64,000 bases of DNA from Diadema setosum (taxonomy: Eukaryota > Echinodermata > Echinoidea > Diadematoida > Diadematidae), in the NCBI GenBank assembly GCA_033980235.1, contig CM067075.1, positions 34,420,385 to 34,484,384 of the forward strand, written 5' to 3'. Positions within the stretch are counted from its first letter, which is position 1, and the number at the start of each line of letters is the position of its first letter. Positions 22,835 through 35,086 of this stretch are shown here, piece after piece. The position numbers and the translations under genes are program-made. The notes beneath the pieces were generated by a model. That model made no database searches. It was not told the DNA's origin and saw only the letters and a list, made by a program, of their open reading frames with translations.

Positions 22835-23458
22835 GTGGCAGCCATCGTGAAACACGCTCAACAGTCGGAACATCGCATCAACTGGGAAGACAGCAAACTC
22901 ATCACATCCATCAAAAACTGGAACACACGACGCATCAGAGAAGCCATAGAAATTCACACACACGACACTGTTACACAGGACACTGGACTCCACATCAACA
23001 TCTGGCTCCCTCTCATCAACAAACCATCGAACACCAACAATGACAACAACAACAACACACTCTCTCCACAGCACATTCCCCCCTCTACTTCTTCCTCTCA
23101 TATCTCTTCCCCCACCTCTTCACAACAGCGCCCACGACGTCAACCTCCAATCTCCGGCCACGACCTACTAACAGCCAAGTTAGCTCTCACCAGGGAGGTC
23201 TACCTCCCTGCTCTCACAGATATACTCCGCCATCAACACACTCCGAGAACAATAGAACGCATCAACGACCGCAACACTCCACCAACAGCCGACGCTCAGC
23301 TCGCCTGCGAGCCCGTCTCAACCGACCACTTCCAGCTAGGTCCGCATTCTCCATATATAGCCCGCCTCTTCTCAGATCACTCTTCACTTCTGACAAAGGA
23401 CAGTCAACCTGCCCGAAACGTCAAGTTCCTCGGTTCTCCTAGTTATTCTTATAACTAG
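22835..23458 (+). pseudogene. C-terminal fragment of a Penelope-like (GIY-YIG type) polyprotein
   Basis: The frame reads EHRINWEDSKLITSIKNWNT then RRIREAIEIHTH, a pattern found after the GIY-YIG endonuclease core in Penelope-like reverse transcriptases. A long Pro/Ser/Thr/Asn-rich tail and QPARNVKFLGSPSYSYN to a stop at 23458 follow. The RT and the GIY-YIG catalytic part are absent, so this is a 5'-truncated remnant. The opposite copy at 22515-22845 (minus) carries only the later part of the same sequence. It is inactive. Confidence 0.6.
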
Positions 23459-23884
23459 ACTTCTTGCTCTATTTTGACTAGCACCTTTACACAGTGTTTC
23501 ATTTCTCTTTCCACTCTCTCTGTCTCTTACACTTTTGTCTGTTTCTACACTACTTACCTTTTCTTTCCTTTTCTGTTCTCTTCTCTTCTTCTTTTTCTTT
23601 TATTTCTTCCTTCCATACAACCCAACGGTCCTTTTCAGGACCACTAGTATTAATTTACACATTTCTCCACAGGTTATTGCTCTTGTCTTCTCTCCTTAAG
23701 TCTACACTTTAACCTCATTTTGATTTCTTATTTTTGCATTTCTCCCACAGGAACCTGTTCAGGATTTAACTGTCATCAATTTTCCTCTCCAATTTTTTTC
23801 CCTTCTCCTCAGCAGCATTTCACTCTAGGATCCATACTAGCTCCCTCTAATTTACGTCTTGAATCTCAATTTGTTCTTTTTTAC

Positions 23885-23913
23885 TTCTTTTCTTTGCCCC
23901 CCCCCCCCCTCGC

Positions 23914-23946
<33 letters not shown>

Positions 23947-23950
23947 CCTT
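23885..23950. repeat. C homopolymer and CT microsatellite
   Basis: A poly-C tract is followed by (CT)n. The left arm has only short G runs and GA at the mirrored place (about 21660-21700), so this tract has changed length since the arms separated. Confidence 0.8.
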
Positions 23951-24423
23951 CTCTCAACATATTCTCATCTCTCCTCTACTTACCCTTCCTTCGAGGGATT
24001 ATTCGTCCTTTCTCCATTGATTCCGCATTCCATAGCCACACTGTTCGCCGACTTCGTTTTTCTTTTCTTGGTTTCACGAATCTTTACGGCTCTCCCCTAT
24101 CTCCATGATTCTCCAACATTCAACTCCTTCCTCTTCCTCTTCCCTTCTATTTCATCTTTCCCCTTCTAACGATGTCCGAACATCCTACTTGATTCTCACA
24201 CTATTCTTCCTTACCACTCTCTGTGTTCCTTTCTCTACCGTCTCCACTAGTGCAACTTCAACCTCTAGCCCATTACTGTCTCCCACTCTTCACTTTTTGC
24301 CCTCCTCACAACCCCCATATGTCGCTTCCCTCTTCGTTTCTCCTCTTTCTAGGCTCTTCTGCCAAACAACGATCCGGTTAAGGACTACATACACATGGTG
24401 TCACCGCAAATCTTTCTTCCTCA

Positions 24424-25249
24424 TTTACTTCACCATGCAAACCTTCAAACAACACATATTCTCTTTTTTATTGAATATACCACCTTATATTTTTCATTCA
24501 GTATTGTCAGTTCATTTTTTCCTAATAATTTTTTTTTTTTCAGAAAGACGCGCTTCTTAAAAAGTGAACCAGTCGTAATTAAAAATGGGTAAACTTCAAA
24601 CACGGTTAACTCTAAATTTCATTCATACGCGAAAACTTCAGATACGATGGTTTGTGTGAACGTCGACGTATTACTCCCTTAACCGTTCAAACCACCCTCT
24701 TATTGTTTTCGGTCATTTTGAAAACTAAGGGGAGTATTTGTAAGCATGCCTAGTATTCGTTCTGCAGACCTGCTCCCCGTGACTGTAAGACTTAATTATG
24801 CATTAGATAGCTTCCCTGTTTAAGTCATGCTTGTGAGAGTGTCCGTAAATTTCGTGAAACCGTGATAAATCATTATCAGAATCATTATCACCAACACAGT
24901 GTATTATCGTTATTTATTACAATTGGGTCCATGCAAATTGTATGAATTTATGACAAACACAAAGCAACGGAAAGCCGCACGTTCGTGACAAGTTGGTCTA
25001 CACCTTCTCACACATTCTCAGTCAAGGAAAGAATACATTATTTTTAACAAAGGAGTAGACCATCTTAGTTTTTGCACTACATGAACCTTGTTGGATACAG
25101 CCGCGAAAGGGCTGATGTATCAGCAAAAGAAATGAAAAAAAAAGACAAACACAAACTCTCAAGTAAAAAAAGCAAGTATAGATATCAATGACCTAATCAG
25201 ATGGGGAATTTACGAATTTGAAGCAATACACTTAAATGTACACTCACGT

Positions 25250-25290
<41 letters not shown>

Positions 25291-25367
25291 GATACATACA
25301 CCCACACACGCACCGATACATACACCCACACACACGACGTCATTCAAGTTACGGATTTATTTTGCAG
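24424..25367. other. Rest of intron 1
   Basis: No exon recognised. A (CA)n microsatellite lies at 25255-25289, followed by imperfect CACACC repeats. The acceptor TTTTGCAG ends at 25367. Confidence 0.6.
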
Positions 25368-25580
25368 ACGAGATGTCTTCTCGATCACCAGACGCTGCAT
25401 GGATACACAGCTCTTCATATGGCGACCAACAGAGGGCGGACTTCTGTTGCTGAAGTTCTCCTGACTCACGGTGCTGACATTAACGTCAAATCTCTGAGCG
25501 GCATCACGTGTCTCGAAATAGCAATCGGTCATTTGTCTAGTGATCAACTGAAATTAGAGTCCACGCCATCTCTGAATCAG
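25368..25580 (+). CDS. ANK-ZU5-UPA-DD protein, exon 2: ankyrin repeat
   Basis: The exon has 213 bp, phase 0 at both ends. It is bounded by TTTTGCAG and by GTAACG. It encodes 71 residues with one clear ankyrin repeat (HGYTALHMATNRGRTSVAEV then LLTHGADIN) and the beginning of a divergent one (GITCLEIAIGHLSSDQ). The phase matches exon 1 exactly, and the repeat continues the register of the array, which is strong evidence that the two exons are spliced together across the Penelope-filled intron. Confidence 0.88.
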
Positions 25581-26931
25581 GTAACGATATGTTTGTTGTT
25601 AACGTGTCTGCAATACAATTGCCACCACCCCCCCCTCCCAACCAACCAACCATGAGCACACACAGGTCAATAAGATAAACTAAAATACACAGCCCACAAC
25701 TAATACGTTGAAGATCTATTTGTCACTATCAGTCATAGTTTAGAAGGTTGATTTTTTTATTGTAATCGAATGACAGCCCGATTGTTGGATAGAGCTTACA
25801 TAGCAACACTCATGAATGAGTCTGTAGTTTGGGGCTTTTCAGTGCATGATATTAGCGGAGTAATTATTGTCTGTAGGCCTACATGCAGTGAAGTCAAGTT
25901 GATTTAAAAGCTAGTGAAGTTCTATGTTCAACTATTCCAGGAAGGTTAAGTTTCGGGGGGGGGGGGAGGTTTTGCTGAAAGAGACCCTTCCATTTAATCA
26001 CAATCTGCGATTTAAGCCAAAATGTGGGGTGAAATTTTGCCCCAATTGGCGTGAGTGTACAAAATGGGATGGACCTATAGTGTTAAAAAAAAAAAAATAA
26101 AATCGGACTTCGAAGCGGGCTTGAAGCGCGTACAAGAACGAGTTTAGTTTGAAAATGCTGGCATTTGTAGAGCGATAAGGTTGTGAGGGAGGGAGAGGAG
26201 CAATTTCTAATATAAGAGAAGAGGAGTTGAGGAGGAAGGATGAAGACGGACAAGGAACGTAAATGTTGCGGAACGAGAACACCGGTTTTGTTTGTTTGTT
26301 TGTTTATTGTAAGTAATAATAGGAAGTTTTCCCAAACTCAACGGGGAAGGCAAAGTCACGGTCCGTGCGCAAAATCGCGCAGTTGATTATAGTAACAGCT
26401 ACCGTACATGACCGCTTATGGCCTGAAATCGAGTCAATGACTTTTATACAAACCCCTGAACTTTAATTGTCGTTATTTTTGTACTGCCCTCAGTGAGTTG
26501 GAAATTAAACCTAGTACAGATACCTCTAGTATGAAATGTATATCTGATATTATAATGGTGATTTATTATACAAGATAAACGTGATAAACGTGATTTGTAT
26601 GTGCGCAGGAAACTGAGATTGCTTTCTTGAAGACATTATTCAGTGATGACATGCACGTTGACTCATGACTAATGGTTAAATTCCATGCGCAAGATAGGTA
26701 TTCTAATCGATCTTCTTATTTGATGCAATTATTGTCGTACCTTGGACTACCATTCGCACCCACCAACTTCCCAGCTGGTCTTGGTGGCCTTTGATACTTG
26801 GTATAGAGTGAAAGGGCGATGCAAGTAAGTGTCATCATAATATCCACTGTACACAACATGCAATGTTTGTTGTATGTTTGTTTTTTCGTTTTCAATTATC
26901 ATTGTTTCTATCATTATTTATTTTCTTTTAG
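25581..26931. other. Intron 2
   Basis: No exon recognised. G and A homopolymers occur near 25957 and 26085. The intron ends with the pyrimidine-rich acceptor TTTTCTTTTAG at 26931. Confidence 0.6.
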
Positions 26932-27089
26932 CTGGCTAGAACTTACGGGAAACGTGTCCTGTCCCTAAAGGAAGCATTTGTTGTTTACCTGCTTAACAAT
27001 GGAGCCAACTGTAGCGCCCTCAACTCAAGCGGCCTGTTGCCATGTCAGTATGTAGGCAATTTGATTCTTCGACAGATTCTACTCCAAAG
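26932..27089 (+). CDS. ANK-ZU5-UPA-DD protein, exon 3: end of the ankyrin array
   Basis: The exon has 158 bp. It enters in phase 0 (LARTYGKRVLSLKEAFVVYL) and includes LLNNGANCSALNSSGLLPCQ, a degenerate ankyrin repeat. It leaves in phase 2 at AAAG|GTATGT. The sequence downstream (RQILLQR) looks like a closing helix. The exit phase does not fit any visible acceptor of the ZU5 exon, so at least one more exon is likely between them. The exon itself has good splice signals on both sides. Confidence 0.8.
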
Positions 27090-28058
27090 GTATGTTTCCT
27101 TCAAGGTTGATATGTCAGTAACCTTTGAGCGGGAAATCAAATGATGAAAAAGATGAAGTATACATTTAGAAAGATGAGATTTCCCGTTTCATGCATGATA
27201 AACCTACTGCTAGATGATAGCTTAAATTTTTACATTAATTCTTCTACAGAAACGAAATTGGCATTAAAATAACGATGTCTCCTTCATTACACTGTAATTC
27301 CTGAGATCATCTGTAATCAATCGAATTGGCTGTGCCAATATACAATCATCAAAACCCACTCTTATTGGAGTCAATAAGGATCCAGATCCGTTCTTATTTT
27401 GAGTGATTTTGAGTGAATTAAACCTACATCAGTAGGCCAGTCCAACGAGTGGGCTCACCTCCTTCCCAACGACTCCACAAAGAGGGGATCTCCATTCTGG
27501 TATATAGGTGTTTTTCGTGGGGGTTGTTGTTGTTGTTGTTTTTGGTTTTTGTTTTTGTTTTTGTTTTTGTTTTTGTGTTGTTTTTTTTTGGGGGGGGAGG
27601 GCACTCGCCCATATTGCTTTAGACATGCCTGACGAAAATGAAAGAAAGCGCATAAAATGTTTAATGAAGGATAGGGCCCGTTACGTGTGTAGCGTGTCAA
27701 GTGTATCAACACTAGTAGTATAGTGCACATGATTTAAAGGAGAATTTACCCCATAGAACATGTCAAACTTATAAGAAAGCGAAAATGACGCAAGAATGTA
27801 ATTTGTGTTGTTGATAAAGCGCTGTAAAATCAGCTCGTTTATTTTTTTGGAATTTCGGTCATCTAACTGTTCTCATTAAGGCATGAAATGAGGCAGCCAC
27901 TGAATCGCCCGCGCTTGTAAAGATGACTAGAGCTTCGTTCATTGAAAGGGCAACCTCAAGGAATCCTTTGGAGAACCCGTTTTTTGACCGAAAATCAGAA
28001 AAAGACACCTGCTTCTTTTAGTGCCTTCTTGTCGAACATTGGACATTATAATAATAGG
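27090..28058. other. Intron sequence, with G/T simple repeat
   Basis: A (GTT)n/(GTTTTT)n tract at 27521-27600 is followed by a G run. No exon or gene was recognised. Confidence 0.55.
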
Positions 28059-28746
28059 TGACCCTGCACCTCAAAACAAACAAAAAGTCGCCAGACATGA
28101 ATTTTTAGTTGAGGCCATATTCTGAAAGAGCAGACTTTAAGCTTCAAAATGGTGTATAACTCAAATCAAATGGACTCTCCTAACCTATCTAAATATTGGA
28201 AAGAAAACACAAACTCAGGAAAAGTGTGAACTGAGAAAAGAGGCTCTGAAGTACAGTGTCTATTCAAGCGCTTAATCTTTACCAAACCGAGCTGGCTGTG
28301 CGATGAATGGGACAAAAAACAGGAAGGAAACCACCGGAGTAACAACAATGAAGGGATTATGAGATTAAACTGAAATTAAATATACCTCATTAACACATTC
28401 TGTCCATAATTAACGCCAAATTTCAAAGCAGTAGCACTATCCTTTCAAAAGTTATTAGAGTTGAAAGTGAAGAATGTGGACAAGGTTTTTCAGAAATGAA
28501 AAAGGGATTCTAAAGACACACCTAATCACACTATTCTACCAAAAATGTTTGAGATAAACTGCTAAAAAAACACACTTTCCTGCCCGTTTTATGATACCAA
28601 ATTTTAGCATAATGTAAAAGAAGACCCGCTCTTTCAGAAAATATGAAAAAGTCAAGTTCTGCTAGGTTGACCCATTTCGCTTATTTCCAGTCCTCACGCA
28701 GAATCAGTGTGTGCGACTTTATGTTCGTTTTGAGGTGCACCGTCAC
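28059..28746 (-). mobile_element. 688-bp MITE, copy 1
   Basis: Ends GTGACCCTGCACCTCAAAAC at the left and the complement of a near-identical sequence at the right (GTTTTGAGGTGCACCGTCAC). The whole element is the reverse complement of the copies at 45934-46621 and 51170-51858, with about the same length. It carries no transposase. Short frames inside it are shared only because the copies are related. Confidence 0.88.
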
Positions 28747-28789
28747 ATTTATAGTCATTTGTCATGTTTGTGTGTTTTCATAAGATGTT

Positions 28790-29150
28790 GAACTGTAGAT
28801 TTGTTTGTTGTTTGTTTGTTGTTCGTTTTTATTTCCGTCTTCATATAAAAATACACACAGTACAAGTTGCATATACATTGCATTTGTGTACAGAAGGAAC
28901 GGGGGATTGCCTGTTTAGTCATATTTTCAAAATATGTCTGTTCTTCCACAGGGTCCCGAATTTACAATACAATACAAGAATAATACACTGTATATACAAA
29001 ACATATAGAAACAATAATGAAAATTATATACCGAACTGGTACACTCAGAGTCAACAATAATCAGAGATAGGTAGAGAAAAGCAGAGCAAGGAAAAGAAAA
29101 AGAGGAGGAGAACAAACTTACAAAAGAAAAGGCAAGACTCATTTACCCCC
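28790..29150 (-). mobile_element. 3' UTR-like piece of a CR1-type retrotransposon
   Basis: On the minus strand the segment reads GTATTGTAAATTCGGGACCC followed by TGTGGAAGAACAGACATATT, and ends in an AATAAAAACG phrase with AAC repeats. This resembles CR1-type 3' tails. It lies directly left of element B and has the orientation of element C, so it may be the detached 3' end of C. That link is inferred. Confidence 0.5.
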
Positions 29151-29279
29151 TCCCCCCCAAAAAAAAAAAAAAAAAAAATGGCTGTTACATTTGGTACTCC
29201 ATTGAGTCCTTTTTTTTTACCATAATGCTCTATCTAGATAATCAGATAACAACATTTGAAAAGATCTCAAAGTTGTTGC

Positions 29280-31681
29280 GTTACGAATTTCATTATGATA
29301 TAAAGAACACGTGGAAGATATTGAAGCAGGCTATGAATATATCAAAAAAGAAATTAAATATTACAAAGTTGTGAAATATGATAATAAAATTCTTGAAGAT
29401 CCTAATGAAATAGTTAATATTTTTAACTCTTATTTTTCAATGATTGGGGAAAATCTAGCAGAAAAAGAACCACAGTCAAATACGCATTTTTCTACATTCT
29501 TAGGTCAACCAAATTCTAGTTCTATTTTTTTTTTTGTTCCAACTACCAAATATAGAATACTAGATATTGTTACTGCAATAAATAATAAGCGAAGTGCCGG
29601 TTATGATGATATAAGTAATTTTATTTTAAAGGGAATCATATCATCAATTGCTGACCCACTTTCACATATTTTCAATAAATCTATACTAAGTGGTGTTTTT
29701 CCTGAAATTATGAAAATAGCTAAGGTTTTTCCTTTATTTAAAAAAGGAGATGAATTTGATGTAAGTAATTATAGATCCATTTCTTTGCTCTCATCCTTAT
29801 CTAAAATTTTGGAAAAAAAGTTTGTAAGAACAATCAATTTTCTTAATTTTTATAATGTTTTTACAAATTCTCAATTTGGGTTTCGTCAGAAACACAGTAC
29901 CATTCATGCCCTTTTGAAGTTTATTGACCACGCCGCGCACACTATTGATAATCATTCTCATCTTATTGGTATCTTCCAGTTCTGGACTTCTCCAAGGCCT
30001 TCGATACGATAAATCATGACATTTTATTATATAAATTGTCTCATTATGGAATACGGGGGAAGGCCTTGGAGTGGTTCAGGAGTTACCTACAAAATCGAAA
30101 ACAATATGTATCTCTGAACGAGAATGACTCAAATCTAGAATTTATTAAATGTGGCGTCCCACAGGGTAGCTTATTAGGACCTTTACTTTTTATTATTTAT
30201 ATTAATGACTTTTATTTGTAGATCATCTGATATACTCTCTATATTTCATACTTTTTGCTGATGATTCCAATGTTTTCTTTTCTTACCGAAATCCAGATAC
30301 TTTCGTAAGCATTGTTAATTCTGAATTGAAAAAAGTTACTCAGTGGATAGGAGCTAATAAATTATCACTTAATCTCCAGAAAACTAAGTATATGCTTTTT
30401 AGCAATTCCGTAGAAGCTTTGCGCACAAATATCATTTTTTTATGACACTCTGTTAGAACGTGTATCTCATATAAAATTCCTTGGTATCACAGTGGATGAT
30501 AAACTTTCATGGAGACCGCACATTATTAGCATTAGTACAATCATTTCACGTAATATTGGTATCATAAATAGACTCAAGTCTCATATTCCAGTGTCCTCTT
30601 TGTTGACCTTGTATTTGTCTCTGATTTTACCGTATCGTAATTACGGACTCCTAGTATGGGGTAGTGCCCATCAAACTTTACTAGATAAACTAGTATTACT
30701 GCAAAAAAAAAAGGTACTTCGTATCATATGCGGCGTCCCGCCACGTTCCCATTCAGAGCCATTGTTTACTAAATATAAGATTTTGAAAATCAAAGATTTG
30801 TATTTTTTTCAGCTTGGTCAGTTTATGTTTGATTACAATGCAAAAGCACTTCCCAGTATTTTCAGTTCAATGTTTCCACGGAATCAGTTTTTTTATAATT
30901 ATCCCACTAGACAATCTAATGAATTTCATTTGCCCCTCCTGAGAACTTTTATTAGCTCAGAGTACACACCGGTCCTAGATTTTGGAATTCATTAAGCGGT
31001 GAAATAAAAAAATTCCCCTTCTTTGCATTCTTTTAAGCGCAAGTTGAAATCATTTCTGTTAAATCCTCTTTGATATATTTTTTTATTAGATAGATCTCAT
31101 CAACCTCAGGGTTCATCATCCATCCACCAATCTTTCGATTACTGACATCATTATTACGTAATGGATTACATAGATTATTATACAATAGCCATTAAATCCC
31201 TGCACAGCTGCGTGCAGTACCAGCCCTCTGAAGCACATTCTCAATCACCCCCTGTTCCATTTCCCTAGTTCAGCGTGTAGGCATTCTCTTTTTTCTTTTC
31301 CTTTCTCTGTCTCCATTCTTTCCGTCTTTTTTGTGAAGTCGTGTCATGTCTTTTGTATTTCTCCTGTCTTGTTCCGTTCTGTCGTAAATTATATCTGTGA
31401 TAAGTATTTGTAAATAAGTAATTCATAAGTTGTTCATTTTTTGAGTGGTTCACAACATACAAGCTTGCTTTTTAGTAGACCTCTCAGTTCTTTTTTTCTC
31501 AACTGAAGCATAACTTTGTACTTTTTTGCCAGTATGTATTCTTTTGTTTATTTGTATCATTTATCTTTTACAAAGTCGAATGTTTATATTTATGATGTAA
31601 TTCCAAATATATTATGCGTTATGTTTTGTTGGAAAAAGAAGAATGAAAAATAAATGAATTGAATTGAATTGAATTGAATTG
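29280..31681 (+). mobile_element. Non-LTR retrotransposon, 5'-truncated and frameshifted (element B)
   Basis: Only the reverse transcriptase part remains. In changing frames I read [78 protein letters not shown], the catalytic LFADDSNVFFS, KFLGITVDDKLSW and VLRIICGVPPRSHSEPLF. Frame changes occur near 29980, 30220 and 30440. The 3' end is a (GAATT)n tail at 31655-31681. It lies inside the intron before the ZU5 exon, on the same strand as the gene. Not functional. Confidence 0.85.
31655..31681. repeat. (GAATT)n pentanucleotide tail
   Basis: About five repeats form the 3' end of element B and the abrupt end of the recognisable C-terminal coding sequence of element C, which runs in the other direction. 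The junction therefore marks an insertion breakpoint. Confidence 0.85.
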
Positions 31682-33618
31682 GGCAATTTATTACACATTG
31701 ATATTCCCCTGTAAAAGAAAGTTCTTTTACAGTTATTTGAATTTGGCTTTGGAAGATTCAAATTCTTATTTGAACGAAGTGAATAATTAAGAAATGTTCT
31801 AGAAATATTATCAGACATATAATAAGGAAGAAAATTCTGCAATATCTTATAAATCATAATACTCATATTTTTTTTATATCGGTATTCAAGAGATTCCCAG
31901 CCCAAAATATCATGAATATGTTGAGTAGAAACAAAAGAATATGGATTTACTCTCATAATTATACGGCCCGCTCTATTCTGTAGATTTTGAAGAGCTGACA
32001 GAGAGCCTTGTGGAGCGGAATAGATAACATTTCCGTAATCAAAATGTGGAAGAATCACGGATTTATATATCAAATTCAAATAAGATTCATTTACAACATA
32101 TCTCAATCTTCCAAGAAAACCAATCAGTCTACTGATTTTCTGGCACATTTTTTTCTACATGAATATTCCATTTCAACTCAGCGTCGATATGAATTCCAAA
32201 ATATTTTATCGCTTCAACATTTCGAATTTGAGTATTCTTTATTCTTACATCTAGTGTATTACACCTAGAGAGCATAAATCTCGTACCAAAAAGCATACTG
32301 ACGGTCTTTGAATAATTGACCAATAGTTTATTCTGTGACATCCACTGATCCAAAACTTGCAATTCTTTGTTTAAAATGGACTCCAAGACTTTAGCATCTT
32401 TGTTGGAGTAGTACATGACTGTATCATCCGCATAAAGATGAACACGACGTGACTGGAAAATGCGAGGCAGGTCATTAATGAAAACACAAAACAGTAGAGG
32501 GCCAAGAAGAGAGCCCTGGGGCACGCCATGAGTTAAGTCAGATAACTCTTAAACCACTGAAGTGAAGCTCCATTTATACCAATTCTCGACAGCTTGTCTA
32601 ACATTACATTGTGGTCGACAGTGTCAAACGCTTTCCTTAGGTCGACGAATATCGCCCCAGTATATTCCCCTTCATCCATGACCAAAAGCCATTCATCAGT
32701 TACCTTTACAAGGGCAGTTACAGTGGAATGATTTGCCCTTAATCCAGACTGAACCGGGGTTAAGACATTGTTCGTATTAAGATGGTATGATAATTGCAAC
32801 GAAACTATGCGCTCGAGTAATTTCGAAATACAAGGCAGCAGGGAAATTGGCCTGTAATTATCAGGGTTCGACTTATCTCCTTTTTTATATATCGGAATTA
32901 CCTTGGCTATTTTCCATGACTCTGGGACAACTCCTTCAATAATAGATTTATTTATCAAATACGTTACAGACTTATTCAATATATCAGCACATACTTTCAA
33001 AATCTCAACCGATATACCATCAATTCCAGTCGATTTTTTATTTTTCAGTTTGTTGATACAACTGTAAATGTGTCCATGTTATCATAACATACGGGTTCTC
33101 GAATAATATCTACTTCGGTCACGTCAGTTTTCTCAACCTGATGTTCATTTAACAAACTCATAGCAGCACTGGCAAAGCGTTCATTAAATTCAGAGGCTTT
33201 ACTGTATGCATCATTACAAGAGAGATGATGAGACGATGTGCCGTTATTTCGCAAAAAAAGATTTTAGAACATTCCAGGATTCATTTCTTTCATAACATTC
33301 AGACAATTTATTGATGTAATACTGTTTTTTTTTTTCGTTTTCCTTATAACATTAGTAACTTTATTTCTCAGCCGTCGATATTCCTTCCACAACTGTTCAT
33401 TATTTTGTGTAATTGCTTTCTTCTTCACCATGTCTCTTTCTCTCATCAAGTCAAAAACCGATTCATTCAACCAAGGAGAGTATTTCTTACGCATACCATT
33501 TGTCTTTATAGGCATGTGCTTATTGGTGACTAGTAAGACCTTTTCTTCCCATTTCTTAACAGCATCTTCCAAATTAAGGCAAGTTTCAATTTCATTCCAG
33601 TCTTGTTCCAAGAATCAC
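31682..33618 (-). mobile_element. Non-LTR retrotransposon fragment, CR1/jockey-type (element C)
   Basis: Reading the minus strand from 33618 down: the linker after the endonuclease (KWEEKVLLVTNKHMPIKTNG, SPWLNESVFDLMRERD), then RT motifs [67 protein letters not shown] and the catalytic LYADDTVMYYS, then LPHFDYGNVIYSAPQG and LQNRAGRIIMRV. Frames change several times (near 33260, 33040, 32530, 32150). The endonuclease is missing because the copy stops at the 480-bp inverted repeat. It resembles element A in sequence style but is a separate, diverged copy. Confidence 0.85.
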
Positions 33619-34098
33619 GCCAAAAGAAAAAAAAAACACGAAAAAAGTCGTGCCACAAAACGATCAATAAGTTGTTAAAAAGAGCACCAATCTAGGACTA
33701 CCAAGATTTAGCATCTATATCCTCAATACAGACTTCAGTGTTTATGCCTTTTTATCAATATCAAATTAAGTCGAGTCTCACCTGTTTCTTTCATGAACAT
33801 CTTAAAGGTGGCAACACAACTTTGAATATTGCTTTCAAGGGTGCATGTGTGCAAATTATCATTACATAGGTCTAGCTTTGACATGACATTTGAGAAGTTT
33901 TATACGCTCATCCTCCACAATGTTATTGTGTTTAATCATTCTTAATGAACACGATGCAGGGCTGCTTCTCAACAATTCTGAGATTATACTGCGCGATTAA
34001 TACTTTTGTATAAAAAGGCTATAATTTATCTGAGGGCTATAATTATAGATACAATAAAGGTAGATATTAATTGGGGTGTTGTTGTATTGACATTAATA
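33619..34098 (+). repeat. Inverted ~480-bp repeat, left arm
   Basis: This segment is the reverse complement of 35524-36000 with few differences: for example GTCGTGCCACAAAACGATCA, GGACTACCAAGATTTAGCAT and CACGATGCAGGGCTGC appear inverted in the other arm. It abuts the truncated 5' side of element C. Both arms lie in introns and flank the ZU5 exon. The repeat is not one I recognise. Confidence 0.88.
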
Positions 34099-35086
34099 AG
34101 AATCACGAGGTAGCTTGTCCTTTTAATGCGTGAAGTATTTTTTTTTTCGTTTTATAGCACGCATTAAGGATATTTTTTTCGCAGAGTTAGTGGAGGAATG
34201 CGTTAAAAAAAAGTTGAGAGAGCAATTTCATCCACATAACTTTACATGATTTCTTGGTATGTGTTTTCGGAAAAGGTTTGGTCTCGCGCGTGTACAGCTT
34301 TCTGACCGCGTCCCCCTTTATACCCCTACCCCAATTATCTTTCAATTCTTTTCTATCAAACGCTCCGGCAAAGGATGGTCTCTACTGATGCGATGGGACG
34401 AGTTAAAGGTGAGATTCTAACAATATAATGATATAATTGAAAAATCATCCTTTGTTACTAGACCTCACGTGCGCTTCAGGACTTTTCCCGTGTTTGCTGA
34501 CTTCTAATCTACTTTTTATTTTAAGATTAATTCCTTTTTTTGTTTTGTTTTATATTTCATCAGGCTACGTTAATGAGGGAGAAAACATTTTAGTACATTA
34601 AGTCCAAAAATGAAAACATTTCTTTTTTTTAGCTCTCCTTGTCCCGAGGAGGCATATAGCGCTCTCCTCCCCTCCATAAATTCCATGTGTTTGGCCGCTT
34701 GATAATAAATCCCAAAACCTTGGTAAAATATCTTTGTAAAAAATCTCTCAAACAGGTCACAAATTTTTTAATCATAATGCAATTTTGATTATAATTCAAA
34801 AACATCAAAGGAATAAACCTGAACTGATAATGATGTCTTCTGAAACAATTCTTAAAACAGCGATATTTCGAGCATTTGGATGACAAATGGAGCAAACGGT
34901 CAAGCTTTCCACTTCTCAACATACGATGACGCCAGACGTGTATTTAAGGTAGCTCACTTTTCTTTAAATTGATATCATTTTTTCTTTTTTTTTTGTAATG
35001 AGTAGCGTTCATAGGAATACGTTCTTCTGAACCTCTGATCCCAATCATATTTACTGTTCAGTCTCTTTTGAAAACGCTATGAACAG
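34099..35086. other. Intron sequence before the ZU5 exon
   Basis: No certain exon. A stretch after TTTTTTTCGCAG at about 34185 could be read briefly (LVEECVKKKLREQF) but hits a stop and has no clear donor. I do not call it. Confidence 0.45.

Larger units (their letters stand above)
21189..24423. repeat. Long inverted repeat: two head-to-head truncated Penelope-like copies
   Basis: The left arm (21189-22719, interrupted by an insertion at 22222-22512) is the reverse complement of the right arm (23147-24423) with high identity, including TCCTCGGTTCTCCTAG, CCTGCCCGAAACGTCAAG and GATCCGGTTAAGGACTAC. The unique centre (22720-23146) holds the truncated 5' ends of both copies, which face each other. 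The right copy encodes the tail of an RT-linked endonuclease. Penelope-like elements are known to leave 5'-truncated, inverted or tandem copies; assignment rests on that tail motif and the geometry. Confidence 0.75.

Noticed and set aside
22373..23101. 242-residue frame on the minus strand across the palindrome centre
   Set aside because: It is composed of the insertion, the reversed Penelope-like tail and low-complexity sequence. The protein-like signal is on the opposite strand.
28166..28348. 60-65-residue frame shared by 28166-28348 (minus) and 46316-46513 (plus)
   Set aside because: The similarity is explained by common descent of the 688-bp MITE copies. The third copy does not keep the same frame prominently.
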